NCBI GenBank assembly: GCA_016703535.1
Contig: JADJBV010000001.1
Coordinates: 2,532,001-2,596,000, forward strand
Direction of reading: 5' to 3'
DNA length: 64,000 bases
Source of the DNA: Deltaproteobacteria bacterium
GTDB taxonomy: Bacteria; Myxococcota; Kuafuiibacteriia; Kuafuiibacteriales; Kuafuiibacteriaceae
Positions 47,326 to 56,316 of the stretch are shown one piece after another. The position numbers were made by a program, and so were the translations under genes. Every line of letters starts with the position of its first letter. Position 1 is the stretch's first letter. The notes under the pieces were generated by a model that worked only from the letters and a program-made list of their open reading frames with translations, was not told the DNA's origin and searched no databases.

Positions 47326-48300
47326 TCAAGGATCGCCGGGATCTCCCAGGGGATGGGCCTGATCGTAGACCGCCCGCAGCCGCTCCACCGAAACCGCGGT
47401 GTAGCGTTGGGTGGTGCCCAGGCTGGCGTGGCCCAGCAGCTCCTGGATGGCCCGCAGATCGGCGCCGCCGTCGAGGAGGTGGGTGGCGAAGGAGTGGCGC
47501 AACATGTGGGGCGTGACCCGCCGATCCAGCTCGACCTCGTGGGTCCGGGCGTGGAGGCGGCGCCGCAGGCTGCGGGTGGTCAGGCGTTCGCCGTCGCGGT
47601 TGAGGAATAAAGCGGCCGAGCCGGGTCCGAGGGCGGCGACGGTCGAGCGGTGGGTCAACCAGTGTTCCAAGGCCAACTCGGCCTTTTTGCCGTAGGGCAC
47701 CTGGCGCTCTTTGTTGCCCTTGCCGATGACCCGCACCGTTCGGGCCGGCCGATCGAGATCGTCGAGGTCGATGCCCACCAGCTCGGCGGCCCGCAGGCCC
47801 GCGCCGTAGAGCAGCTCGATCATCGCCAGATCTCGGGCCATCAAGGCCCCGCCCTTGGCTTCGCCCTCCAAGATCTGAAAGACCTCGTCGCCGGCCAAAG
47901 CCCTTGGCACGGGCTTCGGCAACTTGGGGGAGACCAGCTCTTCGCCCACGTTGAGGGGGGCGCCGCCGGTCCGGACCAGGTAGCGATAGAAGCTGCGGAG
48001 GGCCGAGAGCTTGCGGGCCCGGGTCCGGGCCGCGGTCTGGCCGTGGATCTCGCCCAGGTATTGGCGCAAGAGCTCAGCCGGCACATCGCCGGGCGCGCCG
48101 GTGAAGCCCCGGGCCTCGAGGAATTGCAAGATGGCTTGCAGATCCGATCGGTAGGCCGAAACCGTACGTTCGCTGTAGCGACGCTCGAGCCGCAGGTGAT
48201 CGACGAAGCGCTCCAGCCAGGTGGTCAACGGCACTTCGGCGACCGCGGTGGGCGCGACCTGAGGGCCCTTCCCCGCCGTGTATCGTCGCCTGGGCCGCAC
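47326..48300 (-). CDS. xerC: Tyrosine recombinase XerC
   Basis: A 324-residue recombinase. The N-terminal SAM-like core-binding domain (about 25-115) precedes the catalytic domain with Arg170 (GAGLRAAEL), His265 and Arg268 (TPHMLRHSFATHL), His291 (LGHASL) and nucleophile Tyr300 (TQRYTAV). With XerD it resolves chromosome dimers at dif. The position between trmFO and hslV is the standard location of xerC. The first 20 or so residues are basic and not conserved, so the real start may be slightly downstream. Confidence 0.95.
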   Translation of the reverse strand: MRPRRRYTAGKGPQVAPTAVAEVPLTTWLERFVDHLRLERRYSERTVSAYRSDLQAILQFLEARGFTGAPGDVPAELLRQYLGEIHGQTAARTRARKLSALRSFYRYLVRTGGAPLNVGEELVSPKLPKPVPRALAGDEVFQILEGEAKGGALMARDLAMIELLYGAGLRAAELVGIDLDDLDRPARTVRVIGKGNKERQVPYGKKAELALEHWLTHRSTVAALGPGSAALFLNRDGERLTTRSLRRRLHARTHEVELDRRVTPHMLRHSFATHLLDGGADLRAIQELLGHASLGTTQRYTAVSVERLRAVYDQAHPLGDPGDP

Positions 48301-48338
48301 CCCTTCACCCTACGCAGCCCGGGCCAAAGCCGCAAACT

Positions 48339-49682
48339 TCAGACCACCAGGCCGAGTCTCCAAGTCTCGAGTTCTTGGAGGGCCCGCTCGCCGTAGAGCT
48401 TCTTGCGGTCTTTTTTGCCGGTTTTTCCGCCGATCGCCGGGCAGAGCCCCCAGTGCACGTTGGAAGGGACGTGCCGCTCGGCCTTGGTGCCCTCCGCCTT
48501 GAGCGTACCGAGCACGTGGCCATGGAGCGCCCCCAAGGTGGTGGTCGGCGGCGGCGGGACAAAGGTCTTGCCCAGGCGACGGGCCGAGACCATCAGGCCC
48601 ACCAAAAGCCCGCAGGCGATCGACTCCACGTACCCTTCGACGCCGGTGATCTGACCCGCGAAGTTGAGCTGGGGCCGAGACTTCAGGCGCAGCTCGGCGT
48701 CGAGGAGCCGGGGCGAGTCGAGGTAGGTGTTGCGGTGAATGGAGCCCATGCGTAGGAACTCGGCCTGCTCCAGGCCCGGGATCATCCGGAAGACCTCGGC
48801 CTGAGGGCCCCACTTCATGCGAGTCTGAAAGCCGACCAGGTTGTAGGCGGTTCGATCCCGATCTTCGGCCCGAAGTTGCACCACCGCCCAGGGCCAACGG
48901 CCGGTCTTCGGATCGTCCAGGCCCACCGGCTTCATGCAGCCAAAGCGCAGGGTCTCGGGGCCTCGTTCGGCCATCACCTCGATGGGCAAACACCCCTCGA
49001 AGTACTTGGCCTCCTCGAACTGCTCGGGCGAAACCTTTTCGGCGGCCAACACCGCCGCCAAAAAGCGCTCGTAGATTGGGCGATCCAAGGGGCAGTTCAG
49101 GTAGTCGTCGCCCTCCCCTTTGCCGTAACGGGAGGCCCGGTAGGCGATGTCCAGGTTGACCGAGTCGGCGGCGACGATCGGCGCGATCGCGTCGTAGAAG
49201 TAGAGCCGTTCGGTGCCGCCACACGCCTGGACGATCGCGCTCGAGAGCCCGGGTGAAGTCAGGGGGCCGGTCGCCACCACCACGTCGGGCGCCTCTTCGG
49301 GCGAGGGAAAGTTGACCCGCTCCTCGGCCACCACCTGGATCAAGGGGTCATTCCGAACGCGTTCGGTGACCGCCGCCGAAAACAACTCCCGATCCACCGC
49401 CAAGGCCCCACCGGCCGGCACCTGGTGTTGGTCGGCGATCGCCATCAAGGCTCCGCCTAAGCGGCGCATCTCTTCCTTGATGCAGCCGACCGCGTTTTCG
49501 ACGTTGGCCGCCCGAAAGGAGTTGGAGCAGACCAGCTCCGCGTAGTGATCCGACACCTGGGCCGGCGTCCGCTTCTCGGGCTTCATCTCCGACAGGCGCA
49601 CCGGGATGCCCCGGCGGCTGAGCTGGAGCGCAACCTCGCAGCCGGCCAAGCCGGCCCCGATCACCCAAACCGACGGAGTCAT
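48339..49682 (-). CDS. trmFO: tRNA (m5U54) methyltransferase TrmFO, folate/FAD-dependent
   Basis: A 447-residue flavoprotein with an N-terminal FAD-binding GAGLAGCEVA (about 9-18), the diagnostic LVCSNSFRAANVENAVGCIKEEM with active-site cysteines, LYFYDAIAPIVAADSVN, and a C-terminal INxLxLGxxxxGxP-like region (GLCPAIGGKTGKKDRKKLYGERAL). It methylates U54 in the T-loop using methylenetetrahydrofolate. It precedes xerC by 38 bp. The usual upstream neighbour topA is absent; a partly deleted copy of the 5' end of this gene lies at 50349-50424. Confidence 0.96.
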   Translation of the reverse strand: MTPSVWVIGAGLAGCEVALQLSRRGIPVRLSEMKPEKRTPAQVSDHYAELVCSNSFRAANVENAVGCIKEEMRRLGGALMAIADQHQVPAGGALAVDRELFSAAVTERVRNDPLIQVVAEERVNFPSPEEAPDVVVATGPLTSPGLSSAIVQACGGTERLYFYDAIAPIVAADSVNLDIAYRASRYGKGEGDDYLNCPLDRPIYERFLAAVLAAEKVSPEQFEEAKYFEGCLPIEVMAERGPETLRFGCMKPVGLDDPKTGRWPWAVVQLRAEDRDRTAYNLVGFQTRMKWGPQAEVFRMIPGLEQAEFLRMGSIHRNTYLDSPRLLDAELRLKSRPQLNFAGQITGVEGYVESIACGLLVGLMVSARRLGKTFVPPPPTTTLGALHGHVLGTLKAEGTKAERHVPSNVHWGLCPAIGGKTGKKDRKKLYGERALQELETWRLGLVV

Positions 49683-49803
49683 GGCCCCGGCTTAGGGACC
49701 CGGGGCCACCAGGTCAACCGGCATGGGTGGGTCGAAGATCCAAGGCGTTGGAGGGTTGATCGCGCCCCGACCCCGTTCACCGACCGATTGCAGGAATCAC
49801 CGG

Positions 49804-50151
49804 CTAGTCGTCCCAGAAGTACTCAAGGCTGTAGGTCGCCGGGCCAGGCGCCCCATAGACGATCGCATTGAAGGTGCCGTTCGAGGTCGCGACAAAAGTA
49901 CAGCTGCGAACATTGCTGTAGGAGGTGCATGAGAGACCCGAGACAGGGCTTCCGTTCACCGCGAGCCCGGCGCTGCCGCTGTGAATGGTCAACCGCACTT
50001 CGTGGTTCTTATACCGGTAAGCTGTGAGTTGCTGAGTTTTGTACTGCTGGTATCCGACGGAGCAAAATGGGCAGGTATCCTTGCCAGGGGCCATGAGTAG
50101 GGGCGCTGCCAGGAGCAGCCAAAGTGTCCAGGCCAATTTTGGTAGTCTCAT
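49804..50151 (-). CDS. Small secreted protein with a CPxC motif, lower GC
   Basis: A 115-residue protein from ATG 50151 with a signal peptide (about 1-22), then DTCPFC close to the mature N-terminus and two more cysteines in a beta-rich C-terminus (GLSCTSYSNVRSCTFVA). The gene is visibly poorer in G+C than its neighbours, with AT-rich stretches around 49980-50150. No family is recognised. It lies between trmFO and a degenerate copy of the trmFO start, next to a subtilase whose C-terminal part also has TCPxC. It looks recently acquired. No strong ribosome-binding site is seen. Confidence 0.6.
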   Translation of the reverse strand: MRLPKLAWTLWLLLAAPLLMAPGKDTCPFCSVGYQQYKTQQLTAYRYKNHEVRLTIHSGSAGLAVNGSPVSGLSCTSYSNVRSCTFVATSNGTFNAIVYGAPGPATYSLEYFWDD

Positions 50152-50348
50152 CCAGAGAGAGAGTAGGCTCACTCCGCGGGGAGAGCAACCAAGCGCCCCA
50201 AGCTTCACTTCCACCTCGCCGGAGCTACGCCACTATCCCGTGATCCGCTACGGGCACTCCAGCGGAGCGGCCCATCGATCAACATCACCCTGGTAAGTGG
50301 ACAGCTTGCACGTGGGGTGGGGTCCGAAGGCCGGCGCGCGCCACCCAG

Positions 50349-50424
50349 GCTTCTTCTCCGACAGGCGCACCGGGATGCCCGGGCGGCGGAGCTGGAGCGC
50401 CACCTCGGGGCCACCAGGTCAACC
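50349..50424 (-). pseudogene. Degenerate duplicate of the trmFO 5' end
   Basis: Bases 50349-50406 repeat 49580-49638 (inside trmFO, minus strand) with a handful of mismatches, and the following GGGCCACCAGGTCAACC at 50408-50424 repeats 49703-49719 just outside the trmFO start. About 62 bp containing the trmFO start codon are missing from this copy. No open frame remains. The rest of 50152-50431 holds a short unmatched stretch (50224-50337) with TCCACTTACCAGG-like and palindromic bits that may be a mobile-element end. Confidence 0.8.
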
Positions 50425-50431
50425 TCGACGC

Positions 50432-52318
50432 TCAGTACAGGATCTTGACCGTCGACAAGGTCGAGACCGAACCATCGTTGCCGGTGACCTCGACCCGCAG
50501 GACCCCCGACTCGAGTTGGTTGGCCTCGAACGGCATCTGAATGTTGAACTCCTTGGAGAAGTCAGCTTGGATCTCTACGCTAAACGCCCCAGGCCAGTCG
50601 CAGTAGCCCGGAAGGCAGGTGACGTCGTAGATGACCTTGTCGACCGTGTATCCGGCGAGGTCGAGTTCACCCGTGAAGATCTCGGCTTCCTGGAAGCAGA
50701 GGGGGCAGGTGCCCGTGCCGGGCTGGGTCGTCACATAGGGCGCAAGATAGGGGTCGAGGGTCGCCGCCGGAGTCGCGCCGAGGATCGCCGAGCTGCCCGG
50801 GGTGGGGCCGCCGGTGTACAAGCCGGGCCACTGAGCGTCCCGGACCCCCGCCCCCGGCAAGAAATAGGAGGCGGTGAAGGACGGTCGGTAGGGACAGGCG
50901 CTCGGAACGAAGAGCGGGTTCACCAACGCGACCGCCGCGCAGGCGTCCAATCGCCGAGTGTCTTGGGGTCCGTCGGGGTTGTTGAAGTCGGCGCCGTCGA
51001 TGCTGACCCCCAGGTCATGGAGCTGGTCGGCCACGTCGGTGGCCCGTAGGGTTGGGTCGAGGCTCCACACCATGGCGGCGACGCCGGTCGCGCCCGCCGC
51101 GGCGATAGAGGTGCCCGTCAACAACGAGGTGGGCGTCCGGACCGCACCTTGTTGGCTCCACACGGCCACAAAGGCCCCCGGCGCCACAAGTCGAGGTTGA
51201 GCGGCCACGCGAGAGACCAATAGGGGCTCGTCACCAGCGCCAACCGCCCCGACGGCGTGCACCGCCGGCCCGTAGGCCCCGGCGTTCCCTTGGCAGAGGC
51301 GCGGGCCAATCTCCCAAGCGGCAGGGAACATCGGCCCAATCGGGGCGTTGTCGGCGCCGCGATTGCCCGAGGAGGCGAAGATCAACGCCCCTTCGCACGC
51401 GGCCCACTGCGCCGCCATCCAGGCCGACAGGGCGCCGGTGCGGACGGAGGATCCCTCCTGCCCGCCGTAGCTCCCGTCCCAGCCCAGGCTAAGGTTGATG
51501 ATCAACCGAGACTGGGCGTTCTGGGCCTTGAAATCTTGGACCGCTCGAACGATCGCCTGGGCGACGGTCGCTTGAGTGCCGTAGCCCCCTGCCCCGTTGA
51601 ACGGCGAAAGTGGGAGCGCCTGGTAGCTGACGACGTGGGCCGCACAACCAAGCTCATTGCCCCCTTCGTCTCGGAAGCAGGAGTTATGGCGCGCCAAAGC
51701 CCCCATGGCGTGGCCGTGGGAAGTCGAGGGACCCGACGGCCTCCCGCTGGTGGTCTCGTCGGCGACGTTGTCGATGATCGCCACCCGTACCGGCGGCGGC
51801 GGGACCAGGGGCCCCTCGAAGATGGGCAAGTTGGCTTGCGCGTCGTAGACCCACTCGGCGATGTCCGCGACCTGGGGTACGGGCTCGAGGAGGGGCGAGA
51901 CCACCCGACAGTCGCGCTGCATACGTAGGTCACCGCGGTTGGGGAGGGCCGAGACCCTGGGCGCCGCATTGGTGGTCGGCTGCCAGCGGTAGAGGCAGAA
52001 GGCCTTCAGATCGTTCGGAGGCGCGATTCCGCTGCGGGTCGGAAAGAGCCGCTCGACCAACCAGACTCCGTCAGTCGCCGCCGCCGCCGCCGGGCATGCT
52101 GGCGGGGCACCCGCGGACAAGAAGAAGCCGATCCACCGATCGTTGGGGCACGCCGCTTGGTGTTCGTTGGTCGGCTCCCGTCGCCCGCAGTACAGGTTGT
52201 CCTTAGCTTCGGGCGTCGAACAACGCCCCGGGATGTACTCAAGCGGGTCGGCTCGGGCCTCGGAAGCCAAGGCGACGATCGAGGATAGAGACAGGAAGAG
52301 CAGTGCGGTCGTTCTCAT
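50432..52318 (-). CDS. Secreted subtilisin-like (S8) serine protease with C-terminal CPxC region
   Basis: A 628-residue protein. From ATG 52318 a signal peptide (about 1-23) is followed by an N-terminal prodomain-like, Cys-rich part. The subtilase domain has Asp in VRVAIIDNVAD (about 185), His in SHGHAMGAL (about 207), the oxyanion Asn in ASSGNRG and Ser in GTSIAAAGATG (about 414). Canonical DTG is DNV and GTSMAxP is GTSIAAAG, but the triad residues are kept. The last 100 residues form a beta-rich domain with TCPLC. Its ATG overlaps the previous stop (ATGA), so it is made with the membrane and sigma proteins upstream, and may be the output of that regulator. Confidence 0.88.
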   Translation of the reverse strand: MRTTALLFLSLSSIVALASEARADPLEYIPGRCSTPEAKDNLYCGRREPTNEHQAACPNDRWIGFFLSAGAPPACPAAAAATDGVWLVERLFPTRSGIAPPNDLKAFCLYRWQPTTNAAPRVSALPNRGDLRMQRDCRVVSPLLEPVPQVADIAEWVYDAQANLPIFEGPLVPPPPVRVAIIDNVADETTSGRPSGPSTSHGHAMGALARHNSCFRDEGGNELGCAAHVVSYQALPLSPFNGAGGYGTQATVAQAIVRAVQDFKAQNAQSRLIINLSLGWDGSYGGQEGSSVRTGALSAWMAAQWAACEGALIFASSGNRGADNAPIGPMFPAAWEIGPRLCQGNAGAYGPAVHAVGAVGAGDEPLLVSRVAAQPRLVAPGAFVAVWSQQGAVRTPTSLLTGTSIAAAGATGVAAMVWSLDPTLRATDVADQLHDLGVSIDGADFNNPDGPQDTRRLDACAAVALVNPLFVPSACPYRPSFTASYFLPGAGVRDAQWPGLYTGGPTPGSSAILGATPAATLDPYLAPYVTTQPGTGTCPLCFQEAEIFTGELDLAGYTVDKVIYDVTCLPGYCDWPGAFSVEIQADFSKEFNIQMPFEANQLESGVLRVEVTGNDGSVSTLSTVKILY

Positions 52319-53076
52319 GGGGGAGTCTCGGGAGTGTCGTTGGGCGGGTCCGGCCCTTCGACTCGAAAATGGTGTTCCAACACCGAAAGATGTGACCGGT
52401 CCGCGCCGTCGAGGTGCGCCGGCAGTTTTCCAGGGGGTGCGAGCACGGCCACCAGTCGCCACGCCCCCACCGAGAGATCGAGATCGCGGCCCAGCTCGGC
52501 GACCAAGCGAAAGGCGCCGCTTGGGGCCCGTTCGATGGCGCCCCCATAACGCTGGACGCCACCGGGACCTTCAAAAAACAGCGCCACCTCGAGGGGGGTC
52601 TCGGCGGGAACCTCGGGAACCAAGACCACCTCGAAGCGGCTGCCTGGCCGATATATTGAATGGAGGGTGCCAGCTTCCCGATCCCCCCGCACCGCCACCT
52701 CGCCGCCCAGGACCTCCAGGCGGTAGGCGGGGACCGCCGGGGGCGGCCGCAGAAGAAGCACCACGGCCGCGGCCAAGGCGACCAACGCCGCTGCGGTCGG
52801 TCCGAGCCAAGCCCGGCGCCGTTGGATTGGGATGGGGGACACCGGAACCTTGGTCGCCGGCAAGGCACCGAACAACGCCAAGGTGAGGCGCTCTTGTTCG
52901 GCCTCATCCAGGGGCCGCAGCTCGTCGACGGGCGGCGCCCCGGGCGGCAACGCGCCGGCGTCGCCGCGGGCCGCGCCCTCCCACCAGGCTTCCGCCTCTT
53001 GCTGCTGATCTCGCGCGACATCGGCCAAGGCTTTCCCCAAGTCCGAGCCTTTCCGCGACCCCTGGTCGCGGCTCAT
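52315..53076 (-). CDS. Single-pass membrane protein, candidate anti-sigma factor
   Basis: A 253-residue protein. The cytoplasmic N-terminal 90 residues are Glu/Ala-rich, with DEAEQERLTLALFG. One TM helix (about 91-111, WLGPTAAALVALAAAVVLLL) is followed by a roughly 140-residue periplasmic beta-rich domain (LEVLGGEVAVRGDREAG...). It lies between a sigma factor and a protease gene with 4-bp overlaps on both sides (ATGA), the usual setting of a membrane anti-sigma factor. I cannot see a ZAS zinc motif, so sequestration of sigma is inferred from context only. Confidence 0.75.
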   Translation of the reverse strand: MSRDQGSRKGSDLGKALADVARDQQQEAEAWWEGAARGDAGALPPGAPPVDELRPLDEAEQERLTLALFGALPATKVPVSPIPIQRRRAWLGPTAAALVALAAAVVLLLRPPPAVPAYRLEVLGGEVAVRGDREAGTLHSIYRPGSRFEVVLVPEVPAETPLEVALFFEGPGGVQRYGGAIERAPSGAFRLVAELGRDLDLSVGAWRLVAVLAPPGKLPAHLDGADRSHLSVLEHHFRVEGPDPPNDTPETPP

Positions 53077-53708
53077 GGCCCCACCCCGGCTTTACTTCGC
53101 GGTGAGCTCTCGCCGTCTGACGCGAGTTTTTCGGCGACCTGACGAATGACCTTCTGGAGCCGGGATCTCCAGGCATACACCGCGTCCCGGCTCAGCCCGC
53201 TGTGGGCCATGACCCACTCGACCTCCCGCTCCTCGACGTACAACCACTGGAACATCTCGTATCCCCGATCACTCACGCCGGATCTCAGCTCCTCCAGCAC
53301 CCGCTCCAACAGGTCTCGGTTGATCGCCAGCCCTTCGGGTGAGGGGCCCGGATCGTCCTGCTCCTCCAGGTCTTCGGGCGCCACCGGGTCCTCCGCCCAG
53401 GCGCTCTGCCGTCCGCTCCGCAGCAGCGAGGCGAGGCGACGCTCCGCCACCAAGGCGACGTAGCCGGGCAAGGTGGCGCCTTTTTGGGGGTCAAAGGCCC
53501 GCAGGATCCGGCCATCCTGATCGAGCAGGATCCGAAAGACCTCCTGGGTCAGATCGAGGACTTCTTGCCGTTGGGCGCGGCCCCGCCGGATCAGGGCCGC
53601 GTTGACCCGAGACTGGATGGCGGGGGTCAACCGGGCCACCAGGGCCCGACACGCCTCGGGCTCCCGACGCAGGGCCCCCGCGATCAGGTCCAGATCGGGA
53701 TCGCTCAC
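53073..53708 (-). CDS. ECF-like sigma-70 family RNA polymerase sigma factor
   Basis: A 211-residue sigma factor. Region 2 lies at about 25-95, with DLTQEVFRILLDQDG and AFDPQKGATLPGYVALVAERRLASLLR. Region 4 lies at about 150-200, with EREVEWVMAHSGLSRDAVYAWRSRLQKVI. An acidic 30-residue linker (EDLEEQDDPGPSPEG) joins them. It starts 52 bp after the CHAT gene and overlaps the membrane protein gene by 4 bp. It probably directs transcription of its own operon and of secreted-protein genes. Confidence 0.88.
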   Translation of the reverse strand: MSDPDLDLIAGALRREPEACRALVARLTPAIQSRVNAALIRRGRAQRQEVLDLTQEVFRILLDQDGRILRAFDPQKGATLPGYVALVAERRLASLLRSGRQSAWAEDPVAPEDLEEQDDPGPSPEGLAINRDLLERVLEELRSGVSDRGYEMFQWLYVEEREVEWVMAHSGLSRDAVYAWRSRLQKVIRQVAEKLASDGESSPRSKAGVGP

Positions 53709-53760
53709 CTGGCTCCTTCCTACCGGATCCGCGCCGCTTCGTCTGCCGTCTCGCGCCGGT

Positions 53761-56316
53761 TCACGGGACCAACAGCAAAAGCGGGGCCGCGCTCAAACGA
53801 CCGCCCGCCACCATCGCCCGTCGATACGCCTCTTCCAAGGTCCGGGCGGCCGGCAGTTCGCTATACAGGCGGGCCGAAAACTCGGCGGCGGTTTCGTCTT
53901 CGACGACCTCGGTCGAGGCGATCACCGCCTCAGCCCCGACTGAAACCATGGCTTGGGCCAAGCCGAGCCCCACCGAATGCGCCGCCGCGGGTCCTTTGCT
54001 CGACTCGCACGCGCTGAGCACCACCCAGCGGGGTCCGGGCGACAACAGGAGCAGCTCGCCCAGCTCCAGGTCCCGGTCGGCCAAGACCAAAGCGCTGGCC
54101 GCACCCTCACGACCTCGGTAGGCGGCGTGGCCCGCGTAATGAAAGAGTTGGACTCCGGGCAAAGCCGCCAGCACGCGATCGCTGACCGCCCCTCGGCGCT
54201 CCAGGAGTTCGACCTGCCAACCGGACTGCGAGAGTGATCGGGCCACGTTGGGGCCCTCAATCCGGGCCCGAGCCAAATTCCCCCGAGGATCGGCGACCAC
54301 CAGGGCCCCCTTCCCGCTCCGCTCCGAGATCGGCCGGGGTGGCAGGTCCAAGGCGTAGGCCACCAGCCGATCGGCGAGGAGCGGGCGTCCATCGAGCTCG
54401 GCCCGGTGCCAGGCGAGGAGGGCCGGATCGCCGGCCGCCAAGATCAAGATCCGCTGGGCCTGCTTCAGCTCGGGGCCGATCACCCGGACCAGGTCTTCGG
54501 GGGTCGTTGAGGGCAAGGGAACGTGCCGCACCCGATCCGTCGTGGCCACGAACAGCGCGCCAGCTTGGCCAGGTCTACCGGCGCGGTGGAGCAGCCAAAG
54601 TTCTCCGGGGTTCGGCGCCCGGAAGCCTCGGCGCGGCTCCATCCCCAACATCAGCAGGGCGCGATCGGCCGCGGCACGCCGGGCCACCACCCGGGACTCG
54701 AGCTCCGCCCGCGCCCTGCCGGCGTCGTTGCGCGGCGCTTGCCAGCCGTCGGCCAGGGCTTGATCGACCGCCACCTTGGCCTGCTCGTACGCCCCCAAAG
54801 CACCGGCAAAACGGGCCCGATCCGTCGCCGAAAGGCGCGTCGGATCCGGGCGACCCCAAACGTCGACGAGCCCACGTCGCCGCGCCGCCCGGGCCGCCAA
54901 AAACGCCGCCGCTGGGTCCCCCTGGGCCAGCCGGGCGGCAATCAGCCCGTCGGCGCTCTTGGCCCGATCCTCGACGAAGGAGAGCCGGCCTCGCTCCAGG
55001 GGCTGGAGCAAGACCTCTCGCTCCAAGGAATCTTCGGCTGCCTGAAACGCCGTCGCGGCCCGATGGGGCTCGCTTGCGGCCAACTCCAGCTCGCCCAAGG
55101 TGACCTGAGCCTGCCAGGCGATCGCCGCCACACCCCGCAGCTCCGCCTCCGAGATGATCGCCGCGAGCTCCGCCCGGGCCCCGGGGCGGGGGCCCGCCGC
55201 GAGCGCAAGACGCATCGCCAAACTCCGCCTCCACAGGGCCGCGTCCGGGTACTCCTCACCACTAACCTCGGCCAGGCGCCGGGCCGCGCCCTGGCGATCG
55301 CCGCGGGACTCCAACCACAAGGCCAAGTTGACCCGGACATTGTTGGTATAGGCGACGTTCTCGCATTCGCCTTGGTACAGGGCCAAGGCGGCCTCCATCC
55401 ACGCCTCAGTTCGTCGATCTTGGTGCCCAGCCCGGACCGCCGCCCAGGCGGCGTTGGAGTTGAAGTCGGCGCGCCAACAGGCTGGGCTGGTGGTGGCGCT
55501 CTCGACCAGGCGGGCCAGGATCTCGGCGCCCTCCGAGGCCTGCCCCAAGTTAATCATCGCCAGAGCTCGGTTCTGGTCGAACAACGGGGCAAGCTTAGAG
55601 TCCACGGCCTCCGCCAGGGCCGCGCCGCGATCGTAGGCCGCAGCTCCCATCCTCCCTTGCCCGGCGGCCTCGGCGACCCGGCCTTGATGGTAGGCGAGTT
55701 CGATCTGCCCGTCGGCTTCGAGCGGGCCCGGAGACCGGGCTCGCCCGATCAGCGCGAGGGCCGCCGCCGGATCTCGGATTCGATCCGCCAGGAGCTGGGC
55801 GGCCAACATGTTCGCCCGCAGGGCGAGGAACGGATCGAGATCGCTCGCGTCCCGTTCGACCTCAGCCAAGGTCGCCACCGCCCCTCGGTTGTCTCCGGAT
55901 CGAAGTTGTCGGCGCGCAAGCTCGTAGCGGGCCATCGCCGCTCGGCGCTCCGGGGTTGGGGGTACGGTGCTGGTCTCGACTTGGAGCACCGCGCTCAGGC
56001 CCACCGCTCGAGTCCCGGTGTCGGCCCACACCACGAGGGGGCCACCTTCCTCCGGGACCTTGAGCCGCACCAAGGTCCCCCGGGCCCGGGCTTCGCTGCG
56101 GATCTTTTGCAACCGGCCCGCCAACGTGGCGCGAGGCACCGCACTCCGGGGCACCGGCAAATAAACTTGCAGTTCGCGGCCCCGGACCCCCTCACAGCGG
56201 TCGCCGATCACGGTGGCGCAACCGGCCAAGAGACCACCGGCCGGCGGCGCCTTCGGCTCCGGCGAACACGCGAGGCCCAGCCCGATCCAAACCAGGCCCA
56301 GCGCAGACAGCCTCAA
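53761..56316 (-). CDS. CHAT-domain (caspase-like) protease lipoprotein with TPRs
   Basis: An 851-residue protein. A TTG start at 56316 overlaps the kinase stop as TTGA. A signal peptide ends in a lipobox (IGLGLAC, Cys about 16). The middle (about 150-520) holds TPR-like helical hairpins. The C-terminal CHAT domain (about 570-851) has the catalytic His in FHYAGHA (about 725) and Cys in VVLSACESS (about 768). CHAT proteases (separase/caspase clan CD) are regulated peptidases; the lipobox would place this one in the envelope, unusual for CHAT proteins involved in defence. It is co-translated with the kinase and precedes the sigma factor. Its target is unknown; the anti-sigma candidate or the subtilase are possibilities. 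Confidence 0.88.
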   Translation of the reverse strand: MRLSALGLVWIGLGLACSPEPKAPPAGGLLAGCATVIGDRCEGVRGRELQVYLPVPRSAVPRATLAGRLQKIRSEARARGTLVRLKVPEEGGPLVVWADTGTRAVGLSAVLQVETSTVPPTPERRAAMARYELARRQLRSGDNRGAVATLAEVERDASDLDPFLALRANMLAAQLLADRIRDPAAALALIGRARSPGPLEADGQIELAYHQGRVAEAAGQGRMGAAAYDRGAALAEAVDSKLAPLFDQNRALAMINLGQASEGAEILARLVESATTSPACWRADFNSNAAWAAVRAGHQDRRTEAWMEAALALYQGECENVAYTNNVRVNLALWLESRGDRQGAARRLAEVSGEEYPDAALWRRSLAMRLALAAGPRPGARAELAAIISEAELRGVAAIAWQAQVTLGELELAASEPHRAATAFQAAEDSLEREVLLQPLERGRLSFVEDRAKSADGLIAARLAQGDPAAAFLAARAARRRGLVDVWGRPDPTRLSATDRARFAGALGAYEQAKVAVDQALADGWQAPRNDAGRARAELESRVVARRAAADRALLMLGMEPRRGFRAPNPGELWLLHRAGRPGQAGALFVATTDRVRHVPLPSTTPEDLVRVIGPELKQAQRILILAAGDPALLAWHRAELDGRPLLADRLVAYALDLPPRPISERSGKGALVVADPRGNLARARIEGPNVARSLSQSGWQVELLERRGAVSDRVLAALPGVQLFHYAGHAAYRGREGAASALVLADRDLELGELLLLSPGPRWVVLSACESSKGPAAAHSVGLGLAQAMVSVGAEAVIASTEVVEDETAAEFSARLYSELPAARTLEEAYRRAMVAGGRLSAAPLLLLVP

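Noticed and set aside
47326..48300. Integrase of a genomic island
   Set aside because: The recombinase is in the standard trmFO-xerC-hslV order and has XerC features, so it is the chromosomal XerC.
53761..56316. CHAT gene as part of a type III CRISPR or gasdermin defence system
   Set aside because: No Cas or gasdermin-like gene is present; the protein has a lipobox and sigma/kinase neighbours instead.
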